Positions 22,801 through 35,335 of a DNA stretch of 64,000 nucleotides are shown here, in pieces. The notes below the pieces were generated by a model, which was not told where the DNA came from, made no database searches, and saw only the letters and a list, made by a program, of their open reading frames with translations. Source of the DNA: Sipunculus nudus. Its lineage: Eukaryota > Annelida > Sipuncula > Golfingiida > Sipunculidae. The first letter of the stretch is position 1, and the number at the start of each line of letters is the position of its first letter. The translations under genes were made by a program, and so were the position numbers. The DNA is taken from positions 47,029,840 through 47,093,839 of the forward strand of contig CM049322.1 of NCBI GenBank assembly GCA_026874595.1, read 5' to 3'.

Positions 22801-24640
22801 ACTCTGCATGACATAGCAACGTGCCGTTATGTAGTGACTCTCCGTGATGTAGTGACTCACTGTGATGTTGTGACTCTCCGTTATGTCCTGACTCCCCGCG
22901 ACGTAGGGAATCTCCGAGAAGTAATGACCCTTCGTGATGTGGAGATTGTACATAAAGTATTGATTGTGTATGAACTAGTGTTTCCTGATGACGAAGTTTT
23001 TTAACTGTTAGGAGTGACTATGTAACTGATGTAATGTCTTTCCATAACGTACTAACTTACCGTAGTTAAGTGACTCTGCGTGATGTAGTGACTCTCCGTG
23101 ATGTAGTGACTCTCCATTATGAAGTAACTCTCTGTGATGTAGTGACACTTTGTGATTTAGTGACTCTCCGTGATGTAGTGATTCTCCGTGATGCAGTGAC
23201 TCCCCGTGATGCAGTGACTCTCCATCATATTGTGACTTTCATGACGTAGTGACTATGGATGATTTAGTGCTCCAATGATTTAGGGACTCTCAGTGATGTA
23301 GTGACCTTCCGTGATGTGATGAATCTCTGTGACGTTATAAGCCCCCAATGATGCGGTGATTCTACATGAAGTATGTGAATGTATTGCTTGTATATGACCA
23401 AGTGATTCCTTTTAAGGTAATTTTTTCTCTATTTCACAGTGACTAAGTAAAAAATTTAATGACTCTCCATGATGTTCTGACATCCCTTTACTCTCTTTGA
23501 TGTACTGTCTCTAGTTGATGTAGTGACTCATTGTGATGTACATATTGACTCTAGGTGGTAAAGTGACTCCTTATGATGTAGCATAACTCTCCATGATGTA
23601 GTGATTCTCCATGCTGTAGTGACACTCTTTGATGTAGTGACTCTCCGTGATGTAATGACTCTCCAGGATGTAATGACTCTCCGTGACGATATGACCCTCC
23701 ATGATGTGATGAATCTACATAAAGCATTGATTGTATATGACCTAGTGATTCCATTTGACTTAATTATTCTCTATTACGCAGTGACTTAGTGGCTGGTGTC
23801 ATGAGTCTGCATGACATAGCAACGTGCCGTTATGTAGTGACTCTCCGTGATGTAGTGACTCACTGTGATGTTGTGACTCTCCGTTATGTCCTGACTCCCC
23901 GTGATGTAGTGAATCTCCGCGAAGTAATGACCCTTCGTGATGTGGAGATTGTACATAAGTATTGATTGTGTATGAACTAGTGTTTCCTAATGACGTAGGT
24001 TTTTTTTTTTACTATTAAGAGTGACTATGTAACTGATGTAATGTCTTTCCATAACGTACTTACTTACAGTACTGAACGTGAAGTCGAAAATCAGCCGAGG
24101 AGTTCTTTTTCCCCGCGGTCAGCCCCCGTCCAGGGTCAGCGCTTTGCATGCCTAACTGAAAAGCCGTGCCCAACGGCCGTGTATCAACCACAGTGGAGAC
24201 GGACGTTATGGCGTTCATAGGGTTATGACCCGACCATCTGTATGGCTGCATAACAAGACCAGCAGGCACTGTAGACACTGGGTCTTGATTACAGCATTAT
24301 ATTATTGTGTGCTACTGCACTGTAAAAAAATCTCCCGACCTTATTTGACCTGCAAAAACTCTTTGACATAATTACATGCTGCAACGTTTGTGAGTATATC
24401 TTTCACACTGAGTGCAAAGTATATAGCTACTTAATGATAACGTATGATTGGTTTTCCTTATATATTATTAAAACTTCATGTTACTGTCTTTTTCAACCAG
24501 GTGGAGTTGCTGCTTACAATTTCGGCGTCAGTAACGTGCAGTCTTGGGAGCGACTTGACATTGGCACGACCGGAAATGACTATTCTAATGACGTCATGGC
24601 GCGTGCGCAGTATCTGATCGACGAGTACGGATGGGAATAA
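11407..24640 (+). CDS. goose-type lysozyme, secreted, with N-terminal eight-Cys module
   Basis: Seven coding exons: 11407-11452, 12321-12467, 12800-12913, 13725-13814, 14145-14269, 20208-20364 and 24501-24640. All junctions are GT-AG and in phase; they total 819 bases, 272 residues plus stop. The enzyme is predicted to cleave peptidoglycan between MurNAc and GlcNAc outside the cell. Residues 1-16 are a signal peptide. Residues 21-65 form a module C-x11-C-x4-CC-x11-C-x6-CC-x5-C, followed by a Gly/Ser linker. From about residue 77 the g-type lysozyme domain runs to the end, with YGDMT, the catalytic Glu146 in SRES, Asp161 in NGWGD and Asp176 in LQCD; a [18 protein letters not shown] match lies near the C terminus. 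Between Asp161 and GILQ there are about four more residues than in goose lysozyme, with two extra cysteines (162, 167). No AATAAA was found soon after the stop. Introns 5 and 6 are mostly satellite. Confidence 0.94.
13161..13221. repeat. (TA)n microsatellite in lysozyme intron 3
   Basis: About 30 AT dinucleotides between exons 3 and 4. Confidence 0.95.
14270..19576 (+). repeat. 29-bp minisatellite filling lysozyme intron 5
   Basis: Units begin GTCAGTGACTGTGTC and end mostly in TATAG, AATAG or AAAAG. The first unit starts on the first base of the intron (GTAAGTGACTGTGTC), so the real splice donor is monomer 1. The span is 5307 bases, exactly 183 x 29, so there is no net insertion or deletion. 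Four common variants (ending AAAGTATAG, AAAGAATAG, CAGGAAAAG, and the GACTATGTCTAAATAGAG type) follow each other in higher-order blocks of about 4-6 monomers. The first three monomers are the most diverged. Each unit begins GT and ends AG, creating AG|GTCAGT at every junction. Confidence 0.95.
19773..19851. repeat. (TA)n microsatellite in lysozyme intron 5
   Basis: A long TA run with one GA interruption, between the 29-bp array and exon 6. Confidence 0.95.
20393..24060. repeat. 18-bp minisatellite in lysozyme intron 6
   Basis: The unit is close to GTGATGTAGTGACTCTCC. The array begins about 28 bases into the intron; copies are regular to about 22.4 kb and more diverged after that. Larger blocks recur, for example about 20.76-21.3 kb resembles 21.9-22.3 kb, and about 22.78-23.04 resembles 23.77-24.05 kb. 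Because 18 is a multiple of three, long periodic frames stay open on both strands (such as minus-strand 20962-21642 and 21748-22434). They encode only a six-residue repeat and lie inside an intron. Confidence 0.92.
24085..24190 (+). mobile_element. SINE core fragment in lysozyme intron 6
   Basis: The stretch from AGCCGAGG through CCAGGGTCAGCGCTTTGCAT to GTGCCCAACGGCCGTGT matches the body of the SINE at 44851-45008. No tRNA-like head is seen, so the copy is 5'-truncated. Confidence 0.6.
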
Positions 24641-26017
24641 GATAAAATAGATTCATATCTCATCGAGCACCTTTGAGGCATATTCAAGCACAGATCACCA
24701 TTCAAATGTTCATAACAGTTAAAGAACTCCATTGATACTTTTGTGTTGTTTTTCTGTCATTCAGTAAACTCAGATGTACCAATATTACATTCACTGAAGA
24801 AAAACACATAATAATTCTAATACATACACCGAACCATCAGTTTATCTGTCCTAGAAGAATTGTGCCTGTGCTGTCCCTCCATTTTGTCTCCCCAAATCCG
24901 ACTTGCAGCATCTGAGGTTCAGTAAGTATAAAAGGTGGCGGCACGTGAATTACTTTGAATGACTGCGATGAATGAATCGGTTAGGGTTTTATAAGGACAG
25001 TAAGACACGAAACACCGCTAGGACAATCACAGGACGCTAATTTACATGCGAAGATAGTTTAGCCCTGATCGGACCTGTAGCAGCAGAGAGGAGGCAAGGT
25101 GGTCGTGTCCATGTTTTATTTAAAAAAAGCAATTTACATACGTTGGTCAAACTAACATATGTTATTGTGCTTAATAAGGGGAAATTACAGTGGCCACCAT
25201 TGTTTTAGCTTCCTCATGACTACCTGTAACAAATAGATTGACAGTAAATGTTTTGTTAAGTTATGACAATCATTCTAAATATAGAATAGAACACTAAGCA
25301 AATAGATACATTAGGAAACTTTTTTTTTGTGGAGACAGCTCTTTTATATCATTATTCACTACATCTTAAAACATATCGTAAATGATCATTGTCATACATT
25401 GCATATACAGTATCACCTAGTTACATAAAATACATACTACACAAATTTTTTTAATGCACTTATTAGCGCCTATTCACACTGTTATAAACATTGCACTAGT
25501 GTACACATAATTGCCTTGTGACTAGCTACATACCACATGTTACAATTTCATCCTACAGATTAATATTAGTGTAGGGATGACACAAGATTAAAAAAAATTA
25601 TTCCTTTATATACAAATGCATTCTTAAGGCGATTTGTTCTAATCACTGGTAAGGCTAAACTTTCTCCTGATCGCAAGAATTTAAAATTGCCATTCAAGGG
25701 GTGAGATTCATCTTTCATGATTTTGTTTACCATTTTCAGCATGTAAGTATCATATAAATCATGGAATTAGAGAGCATTTGCACCAATCTTCCAGGAAAAG
25801 TTGACAATTTTTCCCAGTTTGTGTCTATAATTACCATTTAGGCAAACATACCATACAGTGTGTGAGAAACAGAGAACAAATTCAATGATTGCCTCAGAGA
25901 AGAGTGACTGAATAATTTTGTCTACATTTAAATTCCTCAGTATCTCCTTGAATACATGTACTATACACTAGCCTTGTCTTCCCTGTACCTCTTCTCTTTC
26001 AACTTTTTATTTTTTTA
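24641..26017. other. intergenic stretch between lysozyme and GST unit A
   Basis: The first part should be the lysozyme 3' UTR. Beyond it I see A+T-rich sequence with no convincing exon, and no repeat shared with the rest of the window. Confidence 0.5.
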
Positions 26018-26532
26018 TCACTAAATTGGATGGTACACATTGATTTTTGCTGAAGTAAAACAACATTGTTTTTTCACATTCAATTTCAGAAAGTTCTGTT
26101 CATACCAGCTGACATATATTCTGATTTGTGCCACATATGAATCTTCATTTCCATTTGTTATTTTACCAATAATAAGAGTAACATCTGCATATTATATTAC
26201 AGAACAGTTATATCAAACATATTATAAGTTCCTTAAGTAAACGTTGAAATGTAAAGAAATTTGACATATCATATACTGTAAGTAAAATGAACTTTCCATA
26301 GGACAAGGTCAGTCCATCGTGGTCACCTGGGTCACGTGTCCGGGCGCGCGTGATGAGACTTTGAGTATCAATTCACTCATACTTTAGATATCTAGCCATT
26401 TGCTAACAAAGAGTAAATATGGGTCGCGCGAAAAGCAGCTTATTAATTTGCATATTTATTACATGATCAATTATTATACGTGTGCAAAATCTGATGATAG
26501 CAGCTGTAACGGCTGTTGAAATATTTGGTAAC

Positions 26533-26790
26533 AGTAGGGGCGTCAATACGGGGGGGGGGGTTATATACCCCTTCCACTGTCTAGCAACAACGGATTTCTA
26601 GATTTCTGAGTTTACTATTAACCATTATATATGAGCTTGGTTTGTAATTAATCTCTCCTGAAAACATAATACTTGTTTTCAAACACCAATACTTAGCTGT
26701 GATATGTTTGAAATGGGTCCCATAAATATACTTCGGGGAAAATGTGACATTTCAATATAAACTGAGCCCCCCCCCCCCCCCCCCCCCCCT
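26533..26790. mobile_element. GGCGTCAAT-family left-end copy in unit A
   Basis: It starts GGGGCGTCAATACGG, has the TTTCTGAGTTTACTATTA phrase shared with 9.9-10.1 and 39.7-39.9 kb, and ends in a long C-run (about 26767-26788). The right TIR is not seen. Homologous copies sit at about 39.74-39.97 and 57.95-58.15 kb, so it predates the triplication. Confidence 0.5.
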
Positions 26791-28277
26791 CTGTGAAGCA
26801 AGTAACAGACAGTGACCGTGGGATAGCAGACGTTGCACCACTGCATTTATGACTCCATAGATTGTACAAATATATCGAGCGAAACTAACAAACAGGCGCC
26901 TCTTCATGCAAGAGACAAGATTACAACAGTGCACGTGATTACGACTAGAGATTGTAAACAATTAATATCAATTCCAGAATGTATTTCCGACCTACATACA
27001 TTTACGGGCATCGTAATAGAAAACAAACGATAACGCGTGATTAGAACTTACTCAACTGACACGTGAGACATTAGATAAGATCATAAATTAAACCGTATTA
27101 ATAAATAATCCTAAGTACCGTGACTTAGCGTTTCCCTTCAAGTTCGAGAGAGTTGGGGAATATGTGAGTGTGTGCATGCGTGCATGTATGTCCACGTTTG
27201 TGTGGTTAAATGCATATACGGGATTTTTGCACATGTAGCAACACTTTCTTGGCTCAAGTCTTGTTACTACAATTAATTGAATGATACAATAGGTTTAACA
27301 TATGTTTAAAGTACTACGTAAAATGGTAGGGGATTCAGAGGACAAAGCCTCCCCCATCCTTTTACGCCCGTAGCTACCCGTTTTAGGGTTTCAGTATAAT
27401 TTTACGGTCTGGTCCCCCTTTTTTCCGGACTTGCGAACCTTTTTTTTAGGTTCTGTCATTAATCATCCTGGGTTTCCCCTCATTCGCCAAAATCCTCTGG
27501 TGACAAACATTTTACTTGCTTATAGTTATACGATGATTTTATATGTGTGGTAGCATATTTCGAACAACATATTGCACAGTCAATGAACAATGTTACCTCC
27601 TAGAAACGTAAAACGACGGATTCAAACATATCACGGCCGCACTATAATATGCAACGCAATCCTCATTTATGGTTTATATATACTATTTGCCAAACACCGG
27701 TAAACGGTAATGACTAGTTTGAAATGATAATAATGTTCTTTTTTTAATAAAACCATAATGTTTATTGTTAAACATTCCATTTAGTTTTGCTGTTGTTATA
27801 ATGTACTCTGAACTGTATATGAATGTTCCTTATTGTCAACAAGGGAAACAAAAAATCATGCAACTAATCAATAGATTTTAGCATGTGGCATTGTAGGCAT
27901 TTACTTGACATTTTATTAACAATAGAGTTAACAAAGATAGCGCACACAAAAAGCTTTCTTTGCCTATTAATTATATCATCAATACGTATGCAAAATGTCA
28001 TGATGATAGCTGCAACGACTGTTGAGATATTTGGTAACAGGCAGTGAACGGTGGTCGGCTGACGCTGGACGCCGCGCCCTCGCGTAAGTTCATAAAATGG
28101 ATTAGAATATTTACCGAAACAATAAGACAATACAAAAGCAAATTAATTATTACGATATATCACTTTTCAGTGAAAGGGATTACAAGCATGAAATTTAGAA
28201 TGAAAACAAGTGAAGCCTGATTCAGCATTTTTCATCAGAAAGCAGCTATCTGTCCATGACCAGAAGCACGAAGGTCG

Positions 28278-28285
28278 TTGCGCAA
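28278..28285. promoter_or_regulatory. palindromic TTGCGCAA bZIP (C/EBP-type) site, GST-A
   Basis: TTGCGCAA is a perfect C/EBP-type palindrome 28 bases before the TATA-like box. The same eight bases occur at 41374-41381 in unit B; unit C has TTGTGCAA. Confidence 0.45.
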
Positions 28286-28312
28286 CATACATCGTCACGG
28301 GAGAAGCGAGTG

Positions 28313-28371
28313 TATTAAACCTGCGCGCGGCAACGATACCATTAGCCGACGACTCTCCTGAAGCGTTACAG
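28313..28371 (+). promoter_or_regulatory. putative core promoter and non-coding exon 1 of GST-A
   Basis: TATTAAA (28313-28319) is followed about 30 bases later by the likely start site, then CGACTCTCCTGAAGCGTTACAG with a GTGAGC donor at 28372. The next acceptor that leads into a GST start codon is TTTATCAG at 31790. The arrangement is repeated in units B and C. The 5' UTR exon is inferred, not proven by transcripts. Confidence 0.55.
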
Positions 28372-29623
28372 GTGAGCATAGCAAATTATGTATTCTGCTT
28401 TCTCTGGTCATTTGCTGCAGGGATGTATGTGAAATAGATCCCGTACCGTGTACTGACACCTTAACCGGCTTGCTTATTGTTGTTTTAGGTAAGGAGCAGG
28501 TCAAGCAGTAAGTCTAAAATTTAACACTGGTAATTTTAAGCAGTATTTATATCAGTTATATGATTATCTGTATCACTATGATAAGTATGACGTGTACAGA
28601 CAGGAGTCGCATCGGTGCTGATAAGCAAGACTTGTACTGTTGGCTTTATATTCGCGAGGCTGAAAATGCGCGATTTTTGTTCTTTTTGAACGTTTCACGA
28701 GGGTTTCATTTTCACGATTGACGGGAACCTGTAAAATTTAAGTAAAGCAGGATCTGTATTGATTTAAAATTTAGGAAAAAAAAAATCCTAAAAAGTCTTA
28801 CTAATTATTGGTCCAGTCATTGAATCATGACTTGTATCACAGTCGATATGTATCACAGCCAGTGAATACGTTAATGCATGGGCCAGATTCGAAACCGGCC
28901 TCAGATAAGGTTGCTGAATAGGTTGTTTTCAGAGGTCATCTTAGTTCATGGGCATCTTATTCCCAAGGGTTTCATACTCCGTATTATTTCACATTCGTGA
29001 ATATCGCGAAATTAAATCCCTCGCAAATAAAAAGGCAACTACAGTATACGCTATAGTAAACCTGGCCCTTCGATACTATATAAACATGATACCAAACACA
29101 ATTCCTTGAATCTCTCTCCCTAAATTGAATGCCCTCTGCAAACCTGTCCACTGTACCCAATGGCATATAGGTCAATCCCTGTAAATCAGATAAATGTGAT
29201 TTCCAGAAAGAAACTATGTATATAAACAAGGAAAGTTAAACAGATTCTCACATATTATCCGCTTTAATATGCAATTTGAACACTCACTTTTTCAGTAATG
29301 TGCGTGTTTTTAGTCGAATTATATTACTGGACATATATGACATATATTACAGAAATTGAAAATTTATATTCAATGGAATATTAACACATTTATACAATCG
29401 ATAGTTCTAGACAGCTTTATGCAGTAAAATAGAAAATACCTGATAAGGACTGACTTAATTGGCACGGCCAGATAAGAGCGGAAACCTCGCTGTATCAGTA
29501 AATATTCTTAATTAAGGAGCGTGACTAAGCGTCTTTCGTTCCGTGCAAGACAGTACGGCACGCTTGTGTGTGTCCATGCGGCCCCTGCACCTATCAGTGT
29601 TCATGTGAGGAGATTGCCTACTC

Positions 29624-29626
<3 letters not shown>

Positions 29627-29688
<62 letters not shown>
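29627..29688. repeat. (TA)n microsatellite, unit A
   Basis: A TA run in GST-A intron 1. Unit B has one in the equivalent place (about 43.485-43.53 kb). Confidence 0.9.
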
Positions 29689-29690
<2 letters not shown>

Positions 29691-30790
29691 CCGACCTTTT
29701 ACTTATGATCCATTTGTTTATTTGTTTATTTGTACACTGTGGCCGTGGTTGGCTTCATATTCGTTGGGATAAATTTTCGCAATCTTCCGTTTTAAGTGTC
29801 TCCCGAGAGTTCCATTTCGATTTCGCCATAGATTAAACGATACAGTATATACATTAACATTTATATCACTGTTTGAAATTTAAAATTTTAAAAGTGAAGA
29901 CCTGTTAATGTGATCCTGTTAAGAGATACTGTATATCTTTATTTCTTAAACATTCCTTCGTATGCGGTGAGTATGTTTCAAGTGTCATTATATACGCCCG
30001 TTTATGACCAGACGTGTTATGGCATACCCACGGTCCGTCCGACTGTCTGTCCGGTCGTTGATTTTTGTATCGCCAAAATAACTTACCGGGGCTTTTATGG
30101 ATTTTCACGAAACTTGCCATAACTACTTAGCATCAGATAATCTCGCCCGTATTCTATTATTGGCAATATTCATGCATATTTAATAAGGTCAGCGGTCACT
30201 GGGAATATTTGTAGTGTCGCCTAAATAACTTTCCCAAAATCAGATGGATTTTCATTTAGTTCAACAAAATAATTTATAGATATAATATTTCGCCTATGTT
30301 CGATTTTCAGCTAAATCCATGCATATTAAATAATTTCAGTACGTCACCAAACTTTGGCGGTGCCGCGATGACTTACCAAAATCTTATAGATTATCATTAA
30401 ACTCATGATGAATATTAACTTGTACAGTTTCCCGCCTGAATTACATTCACAGCAAAATTCAAGCATATTTAATGAGGTCCTAGGTCCGATATGAGAACGA
30501 GTGTATGCACCATTTGCGATGCTTTGCTTTAAGATTTTTTTTCAATTTTTTTTTTATTACTTTTTTGTTGTTGGAGGTAACCGCCTCCATTTGTTAATGC
30601 TAGCTTAACTAATTATATGTACATCTGCAGATTTCCATTCCGGTTTCGGACTACGTGACAGGGCAGTATCACACGCTTCATCTCATTTTATATCCTGGCG
30701 TTAACCAGGCCCGGTTACTACTGCACCTGCGGGCTCTGAGTTGGTAATCATACCACCGAGGACCCCCCAAAGGCGCACTCGTTTGTTAAT

Positions 30791-30870
30791 GAAACACGGC
30801 CGTTCCCATTAAGCCTGCAGAGCGCTCACCCTGGGTGAGGGCCGACCGTGAATAACCTCACCGCCTCGGT
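30791..30870 (-). mobile_element. SINE core fragment in GST-A intron 1
   Basis: Read on the minus strand it gives GAGGCGGTGAGGTT, then CACCCAGGGTGAGCGCTCTG, CAGGCTTAATGGGAACGG and CCGTGTTTC, matching the SINE at 44851-45008. The tRNA-like head is not evident. Confidence 0.6.
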
Positions 30871-31803
30871 ACCAAAGGAAAAACAATATTTACAATTTTT
30901 TTGGAAACATAGGATGCTGGTAATAGGAATGCAGATTACTTCGGGTCGGCTTCAGGGCGGGAAAAAAAAGAGAAACTAGAAATCTAGATTTGTATCCATT
31001 TCAGCAGTTTTCCCCGTTGTCCCAGAAAGCAGTAGTGACAGCCTGCCACCCCAAACGTCGATTTTAGATGAACTGAAGAACGATGGGCCCTATCGGTTTA
31101 TTTACGATGCCTGAGTGTCATATTGTCATGGCTAAGAAAGCAGCAAATCAGGTCATTGCGTCATCATTGGAGAGTGACGGATTACGTCATTGAGGATAAA
31201 CCATTTTTTTTGTTTATATCCATTTATTTTATTAATATTATTGCAAAAATCATACAATACACATGCATTTCATACATTTTTTACACAGTCACATCAAATA
31301 CAATGTATACAATTTATAGCATACTTCCTGGATATTATTTCAATCTTACTTCAAAATTCCAACGCGTGTAATTTGTATATGCAGTATATACAAGAATAAA
31401 AATTTCCCCATGCTTTCCAGTACTTAACCTACGAAAGCTACAGTATGTAATAATTAAAAGATATTGAAGAAAACCTTGTCGATCCATCAAATAACATGCA
31501 GCGTGATGATGAATGTTAATTGATTTTATTTGTAAATCTAGAAATCTGCATTACAAGAAACACATGCCTCCGCCATGAGGGCATTCACGTATTAGACCCA
31601 TATTCCCAAGGTCATTTGTGCATACTTTACTTAACATGTGTGAATATTCATTGATGATGTTCTTGAATCCGTATCATATGTGCCAGGTCCTCGCCTAAAT
31701 CTTATTGTTTCTCAATTGGCCAACTCCTGAAATGCTCTGAAATGCTCATGATAATTTTATTGTTTTTTTATTTTTGTTTTCCTTTATCAGTGACGACTTA
31801 AAG

Positions 31804-34800
31804 ATGCCATCCTACAAGCTTATTTACTTCGATTTCAAGGGTAGGGCGGAAACGGCCCGGATGCTGTTCGCGCTTGCTGGTCAGTCTTACGACGATGTCC
31901 GTCTGGAATATAAAAGTAAAGAATGGAACGAATATAAACCAAGTGAGTACTGGTCCGCATGTCCATGCATCGAACACTGTAATAAAATTAAACCGGTGTC
32001 GGGCCATATCAGAGATTTTTTTCAATTAAGTGTTATTACAAAAAGTTCGATTCGAGAGCAGTAAAATGGGAACATGAACAATAATCCCCGAAGGGGGTTT
32101 AACCTTGCCTGTGGCAGCCTTGGTTGCCTTCAGCTACCAGGTCCAAAACAGTATTAAACGATGCTCCAATGCGCGGCTCACCGGCATACATTCCTCAGAC
32201 TACATCCGTGGAGAAAAAAGACATCGCAAGTTGAACATCTAGGTGTTTTTCACAACATTACAAAGAACATTACTTACCAGAAATGGTTTGAACAAATGCA
32301 ACGCATTAAAAAATGTTGGAGACATTAAACCCCTGCTAGAATGATCATTGCCTTGACGGACACAAAAAAAAAACCTCTAACGATGCGGTCAGGACACTTA
32401 ATAACCTCCCTCCCCCCCCCCCCTGCTTTTTGAATGCATAAGAAATGTCTTGACAGTCCAGTTATGCTTCAGGGTCCAGCTGTAATTAGTCAGCATACAT
32501 AAACTGACCAATTATAAATCGGGCCTATTATCCCCAACACAAGCTGTTCCCTGGCTTTTAACCTATCAGTCCAAATTGATAAAACACTCACTCCCCGAAC
32601 TCCACAGGAGTGGCACCTTTGAAAAGCGTACACATAAACCTAAATAAACATGCGCCAACATAACAATCCAGGAAACACAGCTCTTCCACCTGGGCAGGAT
32701 GTAACATAATTTATCTGGCTTTGCATATTAGAGCCTCACGTCCCCTCCTCAGCCCCAGAATGAAACACGAATCTCAACAAATCTTCATCAATTCAATTTC
32801 ATGTCTGATGACACACTCCTCACACAGCGGTTTACACCGCATTCGTTCAAGATCTCCTTCGTTTTAACCGCTGCTTTATTTGCATTTTTTTCGGGGTCTC
32901 GGCACCAGGGCTGCATTGCACATGGGCAATAATCAGACCCACGAGAGCAGGGTCCATCAGATTTAAAAGTTGGAATTAATTGGGAAATGCGATTGGTCTA
33001 TTCATTGGTCTGTTTACAATTGCTTTCCCTGTGCGAGCCCTTGTGGTGTGACCATAAGAATCTTGCTGTACAAAGCAGCGGTTACAAAGAAGGAGATAAA
33101 GAACCACTGCAGTGTATTACCGCTGCGCAAGGAGTAAAGTCTCATTTTTATTTTTTTTATTTTCATTATTTCTGACACCAGACATAGAAAACCAGAGTTC
33201 CAGGGTACATTCCTATTTGATACATGTAACACTAGTTTATCTTTATCCGAATAGGAGGGACAGTACGCCAACATATCATGAACTTATTATTTTATACTTT
33301 AGAGTGTTTTTTTAAAGTAAAATGACAAGAAAATTCGTTCCCCAATCCTGTCCATTTAAAAAGAAACAAGGAACTGTGCTCTCTTTAATACGCTTACAAA
33401 TATTGTGTATCGTTAGAAGTATTAAATTTGTTTACTTTTTTTTATAAATTAATGGATTTGGCAAAACTAGCCACATTATCATTATTTTTAATATTTATTT
33501 CGTATATTGTTCCTTTATTTCAGAAACTCCATTCGGGTATTTACCTCTTCTGGAGGTGGATGGCGTTGTCATCGCTCAAAGCCATGCCATATCAAGGTAC
33601 CTGGCCAAAACGTTTGGTAAGCTGCGTGGTGATGACTTTAAATTCTATGTGGAATTTTAAACTACATCGATGCCTATATATCTTAGTATGCTTCCTGTCA
33701 TATGTTAATCGATGATTCAGTAAACAAACCGGGCGCGCGTCACTGTCGGACAAATAGTCCAAGGTATATGTAAGCTCATCACATGGTAAAGTGCGTGTAC
33801 TAAATTCGTAACTATGTGGTTCATTGACCTCGGTGTCATAAAGGATCCTTCAATATATGCCTTAAGATTGACAAAATTACAACCCTTTTACTCTCTCCTA
33901 CCCAACCTGCTTATCTTGTTGATGCCATATCTCCCCTTTGTGCTCGTGAAGTGACACACAATTCACACAACCTAAAATATCTAAAATGATAAATGCAAAG
34001 TAAAAGTATGAAAGAATAAAGAAAGAAATAATTAATAGGAAAGCAGGGCATCTTGCGATTTTGATAAGAAACTCGCACCCTAGTGTGAAAACGCTTTAAT
34101 ACTGCCACCGGCATCTGGCTACTGCATGGTCTAACATCTGACATATCACATTTTCTTTCACCAAACCACACAGTATCCCTGTACAAAGCAGCTATTATAT
34201 CTTAAATCCTTATACTCTCATGGTGACAGGTAAAGATTTACTTTTCACTTTCCGAACCTTCTTCAGGTTTTGCGGGTAAAACCCCTCTGGAGGCGGCCCG
34301 TGCTGATATGATCGTTGACACAATGGAAGATCTCGTGCAACCACTAACCGAAATAATCGTGTGTCAGGATGAAGGTAAAAAGGTGGGTTTTCTGAAATAG
34401 TAATTTTCACATTCACCCGGATCAATCTGTCATTTGGTGTATGTCGGACCAGGTAGAATTAGAATAAAATATTGAAAGCATGTAAACGTAATAACCTCTT
34501 TTTTGTCTCAGCGCGTAATGAATTCTAAAAAGCAAACAAGCAAACAAAGAGACAGAAAGGCATACATGTTGCTAAAACGTGTAAACAGTCAAGCGTACAG
34601 TGACATAGTTACCACAGGATTTACAAACAAACCAATAGACCAATGAACTCTTAATGTTCCACCACCTTAGGCTGAAATTAAGAAGAAATACACGACCGAA
34701 ACACTCCCAACCATGTTGGCCAGTCTTGAAAAGGTATACTGCTTGAACAACAATGGATCCGACTTCCTTGTCGGTGATGGGGTACGTATTTTGCCATACT

Positions 34801-35335
34801 GTTTCTATTATTATTTAATCTAAAAGCTTTGATGTCGCAGAATTTAGGAAAAGGGTACATCTGAAAAGGACAAGGATATGCGTACCTATGATGTCACAGT
34901 TAGACATATATATATGTGTTTGTGTGTGCATCCGTTGGAAAAAGACGGTTCTATCTGATAATTCTGCAAAATAGTTTTATAATGCGCTGGTGGGGACTTG
35001 ATGTCTCATATTTTAAGCCTCCGCTTTTTGCAGGGACATTTTTTTCATGTGATTCATTTACATGATATAAAGATAACTTGTGCTAGAATCGTGAACTTAT
35101 TGCATGTGTGTGTGTTTAATTTGCATATGGATTTGATGAACCAGTCATAATATATTCACTCTTTTAGCTGACCTGGGCGGATCTGTGTTTCATGAACCTC
35201 ATCACCTGGCCGGGCATGTTTGAGATAGAGGTACCGTGGGAAAAAGCGCCAAAACTGAGGGCTCTGAAAGTGAGAGTAGAGGCCATACCAGCGATCGCAG
35301 ATTGGATCAAGAAGAGGCCACAGACTCAATTCTAA
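31804..35335 (+). CDS. glutathione S-transferase, sigma-like, copy A
   Basis: Five coding exons: 31804-31942, 33524-33616, 34267-34382, 34671-34781 and 35168-35335, all GT-AG and in phase, 208 residues. A leader acceptor lies at 31790 (TTTATCAG), 13 bases before the ATG. The protein should conjugate glutathione to electrophiles or act on lipid hydroperoxides in the cytosol. The N-terminal thioredoxin-like domain has Tyr8 in KLIYFDFKGR (catalytic position of sigma/alpha/pi classes), cis-Pro54 in GYLPLLEVDG and the glutathione-contacting QSHAI at 65-69. The C-terminal helical domain covers about residues 80-208, with FLVGDG..TWADLCFMN and a terminal KKRPQTQF. Length and exon phases match copies B and C. 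AATAAA lies at 35419-35424. Exon 3 (of the coding exons) could also use an earlier donor GAAG|GTAAAA. Sigma class is inferred from sequence feel, not a search. Confidence 0.93.

Larger units (their letters stand above)
28372..31790 (+). other. GST-A intron 1 (non-coding, repeat-bearing)
   Basis: Inferred intron between the 5' UTR exon and the coding start. It holds a TA run, a SINE core fragment and a CCTCCGCC-family fragment. Frames in it are not conserved in units B and C. Confidence 0.5.

Noticed and set aside
28210-28437. 75-residue frame conserved between units A and B (also 41306-41533)
   Set aside because: Changes between A and B are largely amino-acid-changing, the frame is broken in unit C, and the region looks like the GST promoter and non-coding exon.
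29521-29772. Frame starting MTKRLSFR shared by three units (also 43353, 61305)
   Set aside because: It runs into (TA)n and differs in frame and stops among units; it is shared only because the units are duplicates.
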